Source: an uncultured Prevotella sp. (GTDB taxonomy: Bacteria > Bacteroidota > Bacteroidia > Bacteroidales > Bacteroidaceae). Taken from it: a DNA stretch of 45,197 nucleotides. The notes under the pieces were generated by a model that was not told the origin of the DNA, did not search any database, and saw only the letters and a program-made list of their open reading frames with translations. The position numbers were made by a program, and so were the translations under genes. The DNA lies in the NCBI GenBank assembly GCA_900541575.1, contig UQKO01000014.1:1-45197 (forward strand), given 5' to 3'. Each line of letters starts with the position of its first letter. The first letter of the stretch is position 1. Positions 25,116-33,102 of this stretch are shown here, piece after piece.

Positions 25116-25655
25116 TCATGCAGAACATGAAACCCAATCAGGATTTATCGTCTTTGCGAGGAATAACCCTACGACTTGATTGGCACCATTAGCCACCAAT
25201 TTGTCCGCTGTTCGAACAAATGTGTTTCCTCGTGTAATGACATCATCAATAAGGATGATGTTCATGTTTGAAACATCTCTGCTCTGAATTCTGAAGTTCT
25301 CTGCAGGGTTTGCTTTCTTCCCTCCAAGATGTCCTGCGACCTCATCGTGGATAGGCTCGATTGTCGAGATGCTGCAAGGTATACCTGTCTCTCTCTGAAG
25401 AAACTCTGCAAATGACCTGTAACGAGCTACAGTCTTTGCGTGTGTAGAAGCCGGAATGAAGCAGATGCGCCAATTAGAGCCATTAAAGCATTGGCGAATT
25501 TCTCTGATTCTATCAATAAAAGCCTTCTTTATGGAAAGGCCACAATAGCCATCTTTGAAATCATAGACGATTTGACGATCACTCTTCTGATTGAGTGTTG
25601 CAGAATATCTAACAGGAAGATATTCCTTGAGGTAAGTGTAACTGTAACTGCTCAT
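25116..25655 (-). CDS. Phosphoribosyltransferase-like protein A
   Basis: The 179-aa protein has the PRPP loop IILIDDVITRGNT and is a clear paralogue of the next gene (EYLPVRYSATLNQ, FIPASTHAKT, GLFLAKTINPDW). It ends shortly after that last motif, without the acidic tail. The start at 25655 (MSSYSYTYLKEYLPVRY) is chosen by alignment with the paralogue; a frame extension to 25706 adds a Cys/Lys-rich leader with no counterpart. It opens the leftward operon, which diverges from the caspase/CHAT operon. Tandem duplication followed by divergence is likely; the two may form a heterodimer. Confidence 0.8.
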   Translation of the reverse strand: MSSYSYTYLKEYLPVRYSATLNQKSDRQIVYDFKDGYCGLSIKKAFIDRIREIRQCFNGSNWRICFIPASTHAKTVARYRSFAEFLQRETGIPCSISTIEPIHDEVAGHLGGKKANPAENFRIQSRDVSNMNIILIDDVITRGNTFVRTADKLVANGANQVVGLFLAKTINPDWVSCSA

Positions 25656-25731
25656 GTTTCTTCGTTTTTTATGATGTTTACATGAGCTAATACCACAATT
25701 GATCATAAGGTTAACACTTTAAGACAAAAAT

Positions 25732-25756
25732 CTCATGCTCTATGAATAAGCATGAG
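25732..25756. promoter_or_regulatory. Hairpin in the divergent intergenic region
   Basis: CTCATGCT (25732-25739) pairs with AGCATGAG (25749-25756). Read leftward it is followed by ATTTTTGT, so it could be an attenuator in the leader of the PRTase operon; as DNA it could be an operator between the two divergent operons. Confidence 0.4.
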
Positions 25757-25853
25757 AAAGAGTAAGTGTACAGAATGATACGATGTATCAAAGTCATACC
25801 GCACACTATGCTAAATAATCGAGCTAATCATACTGATTATGAGTAATTTTTCG

Positions 25854-25861
25854 TACCTTTG
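25854..25861 (+). promoter_or_regulatory. -7 element of the caspase/CHAT operon promoter
   Basis: TACCTTTG, the commonest Bacteroidetes -7 form, followed by GCGAGG, 61 bases ahead of the first gene. A consensus -33 is not clear. Confidence 0.6.
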
Positions 25862-25922
25862 CGAGGCTATAATATCTTAGCATGATACAATGGCTTATTG
25901 TTAACTAAAACTAATTCAGAAA

Positions 25923-26831
25923 ATGACTATAACATTAATATTCTTTCTGGTCGTATTTGTTTTGGCACTCATATTCGTGCCATTCACAAGACAGTTGGTC
26001 AAGGACAAAGAAGAATTGTCAAGGAATCCGATTAATAAGAAATTTGAGATATTGGTTGGAGTAATTAACGATATTATGCTTGATGGCAAGGGAGAGGTTA
26101 CCCTATTTGAAGATGAACCGAGGTTGATGAACCTAATGTCGGAAGAAAGAAGAAATATGCTAATCCAATTCTATTATAGCACAGGGAATCTGACTATCAC
26201 ATTGAATTATAAATTCTTTCAGAAAGAATTGGTCTATAAGAAACAATTCTCTGGCTTAAGGAATCTAAGTGCTTTCATGCAACATGATATTGCCAATGAA
26301 TTTATAGAAGTATGTAATAAAAAGATTTCCGAACATCAACAAAATGTTGGGTATATGGATATGTCTTCAATGAGTGGAGCACATAGTCAGGGATTGAGTG
26401 AAAGTGACCCTATGGATGTTGTTAGAGGCATATATAACGGATTAACGAAAAGGCAGCGTTGTTCTGCGATTAATCTCTTGTATGTTATAGCAAAGTCGGG
26501 TGGAGCGTCGGAAAACACTATATTGAAGAACGTTGCATTTAACCAAACAGTCTTAACCTTGAATGTAAAATGGGAAGAATGCAAACGTCAACTTGAAATA
26601 CTAGGTGAGAACACGATATATTCAGATCTCAATGGCATAGATGATTCAGTAATAACAATGCTACTTCTTGCTGCATTCCAGCTTGTAGTAAGCCTAAGAG
26701 ACAATCCCAATAATGCCAATCCGGTTGTTGAAGAAAAATTCATCTATTGTTTCGGGAGGATGGGATACTCAGAAGAGAAGATAAGTCAGGAGCTTGAGAA
26801 AATAATGTTGATGACTAAAATGTTCAGTTAA
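25923..26831 (+). CDS. Membrane-anchored protein of unknown function (first gene of protease operon)
   Basis: The 302-aa protein has one N-terminal membrane helix (residues 3-20) followed by a basic/acidic segment that suggests a cytosolic soluble part. A beta-rich region covers about 60-115 and a helical C-terminal domain about 160-302 (ITMLLLAAFQLVVSL, YCFGRMGYSEEKISQELEKI). The helical end has the feel of a TerB-like all-alpha domain, but no diagnostic motif is seen and this is not claimed. It overlaps the caspase gene start by one base (TAATG), so translation is coupled and the proteins probably work together. Confidence 0.7.
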   Translation: MTITLIFFLVVFVLALIFVPFTRQLVKDKEELSRNPINKKFEILVGVINDIMLDGKGEVTLFEDEPRLMNLMSEERRNMLIQFYYSTGNLTITLNYKFFQKELVYKKQFSGLRNLSAFMQHDIANEFIEVCNKKISEHQQNVGYMDMSSMSGAHSQGLSESDPMDVVRGIYNGLTKRQRCSAINLLYVIAKSGGASENTILKNVAFNQTVLTLNVKWEECKRQLEILGENTIYSDLNGIDDSVITMLLLAAFQLVVSLRDNPNNANPVVEEKFIYCFGRMGYSEEKISQELEKIMLMTKMFS

Positions 26832-27853
26832 TGAAGCGATTCCTATTGTTATGTGTATGTATAATGCAGTGCCTATCTTCGTTTTCCGAGAAAAAGGCAT
26901 TATTGATAGGTGTTGGACATTATCCTAAAGACAGCGGATGGCAAGAGATCAGTTCGGTCAATGATATAGGTTTGCTCAAAGAAATGCTTTCCTCCTATGA
27001 TTTGCAGGTGCTTTTAGACAAGGAAGCGACCCATGAGAATATCAAGGAATCCATTATTTCGCTATGCAATAAGACTCATAAAGGAGACACCATTCTGATT
27101 CACTTCTCGTGTCATGGGCAGCAAATGTTGCCACAGAATGATAAAGAAGAAATTGATAGTCTAGATGAAGCCCTAGTTCCTTATGATGCTTATAGCACTC
27201 AAACGCAAATTTACGATGGAAGAAATCATCTTAGGGATGATGAGATGAAAAATTACTTGAACTTGATAAGAAAGGCTGCTGGTACAAATGGGTTAGTATT
27301 GCTCACTATAGATGCCTGTTTTAGTGATTCAATGGACAAGGGCTCAAAAAAAGACAAGACGAAATATAGAGGTGGAGCTAGTATATTTGGAACTAATATC
27401 CTCTCAAGTGAGAAATTGCAATACTTACTGGATCATCGAAACGTTGAAGAAACAGAAATGCCCCTTAAGAAGCAAGGCATTGCAGACATCCTTATCTTGA
27501 GTGCATGTAAATCCTTCCAACGCAATAGAGAAGTAATCATTAGAGGCAAAGGTTATGGCTCGTTATCCTATGCAATGTATTATTCTTATAAGAATTTTGG
27601 AATGACTGATTTGTACAGGTGGCTTGATGGCATTTATAACGAAATGCAAGATATCGCCTTTACTCAAACTCCCCAAGTCAGAACGACATTAGAATACTCG
27701 TTTCCTATTAAACAAAGTTTTACGAAAAAGATTCCTATTAAGTCAGATCAAGACGCTAATGAGACCAGCAATCCAAAAGCTATTGTTATTCTAACTATAG
27801 TAGGACTTCTAATATTTGTATTGATATGGACAAAACTAAGGAACAAATCATAA
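26831..27853 (+). CDS. Membrane-anchored caspase-like (C14, metacaspase-type) protease
   Basis: The 340-aa protein has a signal peptide (residues 1-19), a caspase p20-like domain opening KKALLIGVGHYP, the catalytic histidine His95 in HFSCHGQQM, the metacaspase motif DEALVPYDA and the catalytic cysteine Cys163 in TIDACFSDS. A second membrane helix sits at the C-terminus (about 315-334) with a basic end. This predicts a periplasmic protease tethered to the inner membrane. Bacterial caspase relatives act in programmed death, gasdermin activation and signalling. It is coupled to the gene before and overlaps the next by 28 bases. Confidence 0.88.
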   Translation: MKRFLLLCVCIMQCLSSFSEKKALLIGVGHYPKDSGWQEISSVNDIGLLKEMLSSYDLQVLLDKEATHENIKESIISLCNKTHKGDTILIHFSCHGQQMLPQNDKEEIDSLDEALVPYDAYSTQTQIYDGRNHLRDDEMKNYLNLIRKAAGTNGLVLLTIDACFSDSMDKGSKKDKTKYRGGASIFGTNILSSEKLQYLLDHRNVEETEMPLKKQGIADILILSACKSFQRNREVIIRGKGYGSLSYAMYYSYKNFGMTDLYRWLDGIYNEMQDIAFTQTPQVRTTLEYSFPIKQSFTKKIPIKSDQDANETSNPKAIVILTIVGLLIFVLIWTKLRNKS

Positions 27854-28683
27854 AGCCACCATTCTTTTTGACGGTTCATATGTTTATATACATGATGCTT
27901 ATTGTATTATGTATGAAGAAAACAGTATCAGCATTTCCTACATATTTTTATGATGACTATTACGACATGCAGACCCCTCTCGTCGTTTATGCTGAAATAA
28001 TTGACGTGTGTACCTATTTGTACGCCTTTATAGGTATATGTAAAACATTAGAGCGAAAGCCATATGGAATAGCTATTCTCAAGTTCTCATTAGTCTATGT
28101 ACTGATGCAACTAACCTGTTGGTCTTCTTCGTTTTTAAGTACTTATCCAACATGGTGGCTTGCTGCAATGTGGATTGTATTCATTCTTGGTGGAATTTTA
28201 TTCTTGGTGTATCTCTTTCGTTCAAAAAGACTAAACGATTACATACCAAAGTCTGAAAGAAAGTTCGGAAGATACGGCTGGTTTGGTATTCTTATCTATT
28301 TGGCGGTATTCATTCAGTACGGATTGTATTTTAGTGGCAATGTTATCAAGAACCTTAACAGCAAAAAAGCGAATATTGCTAACATAAAGTCAGGAGACTA
28401 CTATACGGACGGATATATCAAATTCAAACCTCTTGCAAATTGGAAAGCTGATACCATATATCAGTACAACGATAGGTATTTATTCGAGTTCTCCTCCCCA
28501 TTGCACAAAAAGATAACAATTGGTACTCTGCTTATAGAATGCAAAACGCGCCTAGATTTTTGTGCTGCGTTACACAACATAGAAAATCATTCCCGACTTC
28601 AGGAAACTTCTGTTGAAGAAATCGACTATGGGACTAAATATCTTGATTCTGGAACACTGTATTATAGTACTTATACGGCATAA
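27826..28683 (+). CDS. Polytopic membrane protein, probably truncated by a frameshift
   Basis: The 285-aa frame has about five membrane helices in its first 175 residues, arranged somewhat like DUF2569-type proteins, then a soluble mixed alpha/beta segment. It overlaps the caspase gene, so it belongs to the same operon. The frame stops after TLYYSTYTA, but the next frame continues with KYYRTYAVSVDD and a normal-looking domain ending ELLRFSRSLTFHLE at 28843. A single-base change near 28670-28684 would join them into a ~338-aa protein. It may be a receptor or a channel that works with the caspase-like protease; no function is known. Confidence 0.65.
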   Translation: MDKTKEQIIKPPFFLTVHMFIYMMLIVLCMKKTVSAFPTYFYDDYYDMQTPLVVYAEIIDVCTYLYAFIGICKTLERKPYGIAILKFSLVYVLMQLTCWSSSFLSTYPTWWLAAMWIVFILGGILFLVYLFRSKRLNDYIPKSERKFGRYGWFGILIYLAVFIQYGLYFSGNVIKNLNSKKANIANIKSGDYYTDGYIKFKPLANWKADTIYQYNDRYLFEFSSPLHKKITIGTLLIECKTRLDFCAALHNIENHSRLQETSVEEIDYGTKYLDSGTLYYSTYTA

Positions 28684-28843
28684 GTCCGATAGCACAAAGT
28701 ACTATCGAACTTATGCCGTATCTGTTGATGACAGGAGTCATAAAGTAGCATATGTCATTTTGTATGATACTTTTTGGAGAAAGCAATCTATAGCTGACGA
28801 ATTGTTGCGGTTCTCTCGGTCGCTAACATTTCATTTAGAATAG
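28684..28843 (+). pseudogene. Out-of-frame continuation of the polytopic membrane protein
   Basis: The +1-shifted frame reads KSDSTKYYRTYAVSVDD, then a hydrophobic strand and a charged helix, ending SLTFHLE-stop at 28843. Its composition fits the C-terminal soluble domain of the preceding frame, and the join lies in a 13-bp inverted repeat (ATACGGCATAAGT / ACTTATGCCGTAT), a place prone to slippage or sequencing error. Confidence 0.5.
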
Positions 28844-29062
28844 GGAGCCGTTGTGCATCAAAGCGTAAATGATCCAAAATATTCCCCCAACAACCAATAT
28901 GACGAATATGATATATAAGATTGACGACGTGAAAATGCCACTGATAAGTTTTTTGAAGGAACTTGCCAGAGGAACTTTGTTGACACAATGGTCATATACT
29001 ATTATATAGGCCAAGAGACATGTCACCACAAAGCTTAATAACTTTATTATTGAAATCATCAT
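28835..29062 (-). CDS. Small antisense-oriented membrane protein, 75 aa
   Basis: The frame fills the gap between the polytopic protein and the CHAT gene and reads leftward. It encodes two convincing membrane helices (residues about 5-23 and 46-69) joined by a basic loop (NKVPLASSFKKLISG). A TACCTTTG box on its own strand lies just ahead of the ATG. The pattern looks like a genuine small membrane protein and could act as an immunity, antitoxin-like or regulatory partner. The alternative is a chance frame opposite non-coding DNA. Confidence 0.5.
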   Translation of the reverse strand: MMISIIKLLSFVVTCLLAYIIVYDHCVNKVPLASSFKKLISGIFTSSILYIIFVILVVGGIFWIIYALMHNGSLF

Positions 29063-29070
29063 GCAAAGGT

Positions 29071-29766
29071 ATGAAGATTAATCGAATTACAGAAAATTGT
29101 TCCCATAAACATACTAAAATTGGGGCGTTTATCGTGAATGCGTATTATTTTTTAGCATTTGCGCGGTATATTGGCATCACTCTCTTTGCTGTTGCGTTCT
29201 TTGCTTTTGTACTCATTTTTGCATTGGACAAGACTATTCCTTCTGAACTAGAGGCTCTGGACGCATCGGCCACGCTGAAAATGTTCAACGAATTGCAGAA
29301 AGCTAATAGACATCATGAGGCCATTATACTTATGGAATATAAGGGTAACGTAATCAACAACTCTCCATTAGAGATGGAATACAAATCCAAGTTGGCTGAT
29401 TCGTACATTCACGTAGGCGATTACAGTAAAGCAGAGAAAGTTCTTCTTGATATATGGAACCATGCTCCCAAATATTTGAAGGATTCGAATACCCCCACTT
29501 TGGAGCGTATGCTAAAATTTGGTCTGTCCAGACAAATCTACCAATTCTATGAAATAATGGAAGACAGAACAAACATGATAAAGTATTTCAACATTTACAA
29601 GAAATACTATTCGCCCCAATCTCTTGATAGTAGCTTAGTTGCGATATACAATCAAATGACATGGGGAACATCTGTTTCAGAAATTAACCACAAAGAGTTA
29701 GTTGAATATGATTCGATTGTGATTTCACATTTTACCTCTCACCAAACAGCCATCTGTTATGGGTAA
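29071..29766 (+). CDS. N-terminal part of a membrane-anchored TPR-CHAT protein
   Basis: The frame from the ATG at 29071 gives about 231 aa: a basic N-terminus, one membrane helix (AFARYIGITLFAVAFFAFVL), then TPR-like helical repeats (MEYKSKLADSYIHVGDYSKA). An upstream ATG at 29020 is in frame but adds a poor leader. It ends TAICYG-stop, overlapping the next start by 8 bases (ATGGGTAA). The next gene continues with more TPR-like helices and a CHAT domain, so the two together (~870 aa) look like one ancestral TPR-CHAT protein split by a frameshift, or a coupled pair. Topology predicts the TPR part outside the inner membrane. Confidence 0.7.
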   Translation: MKINRITENCSHKHTKIGAFIVNAYYFLAFARYIGITLFAVAFFAFVLIFALDKTIPSELEALDASATLKMFNELQKANRHHEAIILMEYKGNVINNSPLEMEYKSKLADSYIHVGDYSKAEKVLLDIWNHAPKYLKDSNTPTLERMLKFGLSRQIYQFYEIMEDRTNMIKYFNIYKKYYSPQSLDSSLVAIYNQMTWGTSVSEINHKELVEYDSIVISHFTSHQTAICYG

Positions 29767-31678
29767 GTTTGTTGACAGGATTGTATACAAGAACGAGTTT
29801 GGGCCTGCTTACAAAGTCAAATGCCTCAATAAGCTAATAGGTTGGATGCTGCAGGAAAAACAGTTGTTAAATGCTTATCCCAGAATAAAACAGGCTGTAG
29901 AAATAGCAAGAAGCATGCAGTCTGTTGATGAATGTAAGGTGCTTGGAGAATTGTCCGACTATTGTTATGAGATACACGACATACAAACCAGTAGATACCT
30001 ATACAAAAGATATGAAGATTACTTGAATGATCGGTATTCAGAAAATGATTTCGAATATCTCGTAAACTACAGCCGTAAATTCAGGTATTATGAAGATGAA
30101 AAAGATTGGCAGACACTTGAATACGAACTTGTGAAATACTGTATGGGCATGCGTCAGCAAATTGCCAACAACATTCCATCTATGACTGACGAGCAAAGAG
30201 AACACTTTGTCGCAGGATTTGACAAGGCCCATAATGCGACCATCGAAGCTCTTCAAAAACATCCCACCCAAAAACTAGCCGAACTATGCTTTGACAACAT
30301 ATTATTTAGAAATGGCCTATTGTTAAGGTCTAACTTGGCTATTAAGAACAGCATATCCAGGACAGGCGATAAAAAGGTTACGGCACTGTATGAAGAATTG
30401 GTTAAATGTCGCAGAGACTTAGTATATGAATCCGTCTCTGGAAGAATAATAAAGCACACCTCAAAAATTGAAGCACGCATAAACGAATTGGAGAAAAGGT
30501 TGGCTTTGAGGTGTACAGACTTTAAATCCTCTAAGGATATAAGCAATTATCGGCATGACCATTTGCAAAAGAGTTTATCAAGCAAAGAAACGGTCGTTGA
30601 ACTGATAGAAAACAAAGGCTCATTATTCGCCCTTGTTCTTAATAAGAGCAAGGGGGTCGTCTATGTACCCATAGGAAATATCAATTCAATCCAAAATACT
30701 CTCCAGAAATCAATAGATGATATTTATCACGATAAAAATCTAACCGATTTTATTTGGGGTAACATCAGCAAAGTTATTCCTAATGTATCAAATGTCTACT
30801 ATCTACCCATTGGTAAATTTAATCAGATAGCGCTCGGCTCTTTATACTTGGGTAATAATCAATATCTGTGCGACATAGTTAATTTGCGCTTGCTTCAAGA
30901 TCCGACAAGTTTGAATAATAAAAAACAACTCCTGGCGGATTCTCAATTGTTTGGTGATTCAAATAATGTCAGGGTGATTTCTCTATGGGGAGGTATTGAT
31001 TATGGTCAGACGACCAAAGCTACAATTGGCAACAATAGACGAAGTGCTATAAAAAGAGGAGAGAACTTGGTTCCACTGACGTTCACGAAGTTAGAAGTGC
31101 AAACAATTTCCTCAATGCTCAAAGGGAAGTCTATACCCCATCAGGTATATGAGAATTTAATGGCAACCGAGTCTTCCTTCAAGAGACGCAGCGGAAAGGG
31201 AGACTATATCTTGCATATCTCAACACATGGATTCTTCAATGACAGTACAAGTTTTGCAAATTCAATGTTGTCATCAGGACTCTTCTTTGCAGGGGCTAAT
31301 GACTATTGGTGTAATGATTCCTTTCAAATTGAAAAGGGTAAAGACGATGGCATATTAAGGGCTGCTGAGATAGCGAATGTAAACCTATCTGGTTGTTCTT
31401 TAGTGGTGTTGTCTGCTTGTGAAACAGGTTTGGGATTCTCTGACTCAAGCGAAGGTGTTTATGGACTTCAACGTGCCTTCAAATTAGCTGGTGCAAAGAA
31501 AATTCTTATGAGTTTATGGGATGTGGACGACAGAGCGACTACCATTCTCATGACTAACTTCTATCACAACTTGTTATTAGGTAAGGATGCAAACACAGCC
31601 TTGGAAATCAGCAAACAGGCTGTTCGAAGTCAATATCCTTCACCGAGAGATTGGGGCGCTTTTGTTCTCCTCAATTAA
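29759..31678 (+). CDS. TPR-CHAT caspase-like protease
   Basis: The 639-aa product has a helical TPR-like region (about 1-270), a coiled segment near 205-255 and a C-terminal CHAT peptidase domain (about 290-639). The CHAT dyad is His490 in ILHISTHGFF and Cys554 in VVLSACETGLG, followed by the conserved GVYGLQRAFKLAGAKKILMS and DWGAFVLLN end. CHAT proteases include separase relatives, gasdermin activators and the Csx29 partner of the type III-E CRISPR effector. No own signal peptide is seen; membrane tethering would come from the overlapping upstream frame. A strong terminator follows, and an ECF sigma operon converges on it. Confidence 0.88.
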   Translation: MGKFVDRIVYKNEFGPAYKVKCLNKLIGWMLQEKQLLNAYPRIKQAVEIARSMQSVDECKVLGELSDYCYEIHDIQTSRYLYKRYEDYLNDRYSENDFEYLVNYSRKFRYYEDEKDWQTLEYELVKYCMGMRQQIANNIPSMTDEQREHFVAGFDKAHNATIEALQKHPTQKLAELCFDNILFRNGLLLRSNLAIKNSISRTGDKKVTALYEELVKCRRDLVYESVSGRIIKHTSKIEARINELEKRLALRCTDFKSSKDISNYRHDHLQKSLSSKETVVELIENKGSLFALVLNKSKGVVYVPIGNINSIQNTLQKSIDDIYHDKNLTDFIWGNISKVIPNVSNVYYLPIGKFNQIALGSLYLGNNQYLCDIVNLRLLQDPTSLNNKKQLLADSQLFGDSNNVRVISLWGGIDYGQTTKATIGNNRRSAIKRGENLVPLTFTKLEVQTISSMLKGKSIPHQVYENLMATESSFKRRSGKGDYILHISTHGFFNDSTSFANSMLSSGLFFAGANDYWCNDSFQIEKGKDDGILRAAEIANVNLSGCSLVVLSACETGLGFSDSSEGVYGLQRAFKLAGAKKILMSLWDVDDRATTILMTNFYHNLLLGKDANTALEISKQAVRSQYPSPRDWGAFVLLN

Positions 31679-31683
31679 GAGAG

Positions 31684-31730
31684 AAATCGTCATTTGCCCT
31701 CAAAAGTAGTATCGGGAAATGACGATTTTT
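31684..31730. terminator. Terminator between the CHAT gene and the convergent sigma operon
   Basis: AAATCGTCATTT...AAATGACGATTT forms a stem of at least 12 bp (with GCCC/CGGG above it) and is followed by TTTTTC on the plus strand. It directly follows the CHAT stop. Confidence 0.85.
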
Positions 31731-31781
31731 CATAATATATCATTGTTAGTTGGAACTATCCTTCTTTTGCATGTTACCAGG

Positions 31782-31961
31782 TCATAACCATATAAAGATA
31801 ATCCATAATAACCCCTTAATTTCAGAGAGGAACGAATCTATAAATACTATTTCCAACAACGAATCGGTTCTACAGTACTGGACAAAAAATACAATAGTCA
31901 TAATCTGACTCATTATGAGATATGTGGCATACAGAAAGCCTAGAATATTTTTAAGTTTCAT
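31782..31961 (-). CDS. 59-aa membrane protein, last gene of the sigma operon
   Basis: Starting 19 bases after the stop of the 139-aa gene, this frame encodes MKLKNILGFLYATYLIMSQ followed by two hydrophobic stretches (about 6-29 and 48-59) separated by CRTDSLLEIVFIDSFLSE. Same strand, tight spacing and a coherent membrane profile support a real gene. Function unknown; small membrane proteins near protease or sigma genes often act as effectors or regulators. Confidence 0.5.
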   Translation of the reverse strand: MKLKNILGFLYATYLIMSQIMTIVFFVQYCRTDSLLEIVFIDSFLSEIKGLLWIIFIWL

Positions 31962-31980
31962 GTTCTTGTTATTTTGTAAG

Positions 31981-32400
31981 TTACAAATTCCTTTGAATGG
32001 AGTTGGTTCTCAGATAATCCTGTTCTGTAAGAAAATCATATCGTCTCTTGCCTAATCTCACAAGCAGAAAATTATGCCAGTAACTATGGTTAAGGTTTTT
32101 TAGCTGGCTTAACCCTGGAACTGGATTCTTGCAGAATTCAATGTTTGCCTTAATCTTCTCTTCTTCATCTGCGCTCTTAATTTCGTTGCTGATCTGAACC
32201 AAAATATCATAAGCATCCCGATACTGCTGAATATGAATCAATGCAGAAGATAGTCGAAACATCTTGTCTCTACTAGGAGAGTTTCGCAAGTCCGCCTCCA
32301 AGTAGCCAACCATCACTTTATAATAGTTGTTCTTACGTCTGAACTTTATGTAGTTGTACAACCAGAACACAATGATTAGGATTACTATTAGTGCTTTCAT
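31981..32400 (-). CDS. Membrane-anchored TPR-like protein, 139 aa
   Basis: An N-terminal membrane helix (residues 2-18) is followed by a basic stop-transfer segment (KFRRKNNYYK) and a helical region with TPR character (LSSALIHIQQYRDAYDILVQ). The basic residues after the helix predict a cytosolic soluble part. It is the third gene of the sigma operon, 20 bases after the anti-sigma-like gene. It is not a recognised family; a linker between the membrane and the sigma/anti-sigma pair, or a substrate of the proteases, is possible. Confidence 0.65.
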   Translation of the reverse strand: MKALIVILIIVFWLYNYIKFRRKNNYYKVMVGYLEADLRNSPSRDKMFRLSSALIHIQQYRDAYDILVQISNEIKSADEEEKIKANIEFCKNPVPGLSQLKNLNHSYWHNFLLVRLGKRRYDFLTEQDYLRTNSIQRNL

Positions 32401-32420
32401 ATCGTAAGTTGTTATATTTG

Positions 32421-33086
32421 TTATTGTAGCTTATCTAAGAGTTTGTCGCATTGTTTTTGGATTTGCACATTATCCAAACATTTCTGCTTGACATCATTAA
32501 GAATGTATTTTGCCTTTTCCCTGTCGTGAAGTTTCAGATATACCATAGCCAGGTTTAGACCTTGTTCCGTTATATCTTGCACATCAGTCGCTTTGTTATA
32601 CTCTTGAACAAGAGTAGGCATTACTTGTTGTATCTGTTGGATACTTGCACCTGATAGGTCTTCTATATTACTTGCAGATCTGGAAACTGGGTTATAGTAA
32701 CAATCAAACATTACATCGTCAACATTATTTCTCGCAGAACGCTGTATGTTAAATGTAAAAGTGAAAGCAATTACCACAATAGCAGCGACAGAAGCAACCC
32801 AACTTGCCATATAGAAAATTTTAGCTTTTGGCTTGTTCCCTTTGACGATAGTTAGCCTTGGACCGACGATTTTACGCAAATCATCCTTGCTTAGGCTTTT
32901 GAACGCATTGTCCAATTCTGCTTCTTTGTCATTCTCTTCCTTGTATATTCCTTTTACTACCATTTTGTAAATTTGGAAATCCGAAGAAAGTTCTTTGTTT
33001 TTGGACAATTTTCTCTTGAAGTCGGCAACTTCGGATTCAGACATTTCACCAGAAATATATTTATCGAATAACTCTATTCTTTCCAT
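32421..33086 (-). CDS. Membrane anti-sigma-factor-like protein
   Basis: The 221-aa protein opens MERIELFDKYISGEMSESEV, the acidic helical style of Bacteroidetes anti-sigma N-termini, with a cytosolic ~95-residue part, a single membrane helix (about 97-117, VASVAAIVVIAFTFTF) and a periplasmic TPR-like end (LNLAMVYLKLHDREKAKYIL). It follows the ECF sigma gene by 16 bases, the usual sigma/anti-sigma layout. Cleavage or rearrangement of its periplasmic side could free the sigma factor. Direct similarity to FecR or RseA is not visible, so the role rests on context and topology. Confidence 0.7.
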   Translation of the reverse strand: MERIELFDKYISGEMSESEVADFKRKLSKNKELSSDFQIYKMVVKGIYKEENDKEAELDNAFKSLSKDDLRKIVGPRLTIVKGNKPKAKIFYMASWVASVAAIVVIAFTFTFNIQRSARNNVDDVMFDCYYNPVSRSASNIEDLSGASIQQIQQVMPTLVQEYNKATDVQDITEQGLNLAMVYLKLHDREKAKYILNDVKQKCLDNVQIQKQCDKLLDKLQ

Positions 33087-33102
33087 ATGTTGTGTTTTTA
33101 AG

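Noticed and set aside
28835..29062. Bacterial gasdermin as the target of the proteases
   Set aside because: The product has 75 aa with two helices; gasdermins are ~250-residue beta-rich proteins. No gasdermin-like gene was recognised in the window.
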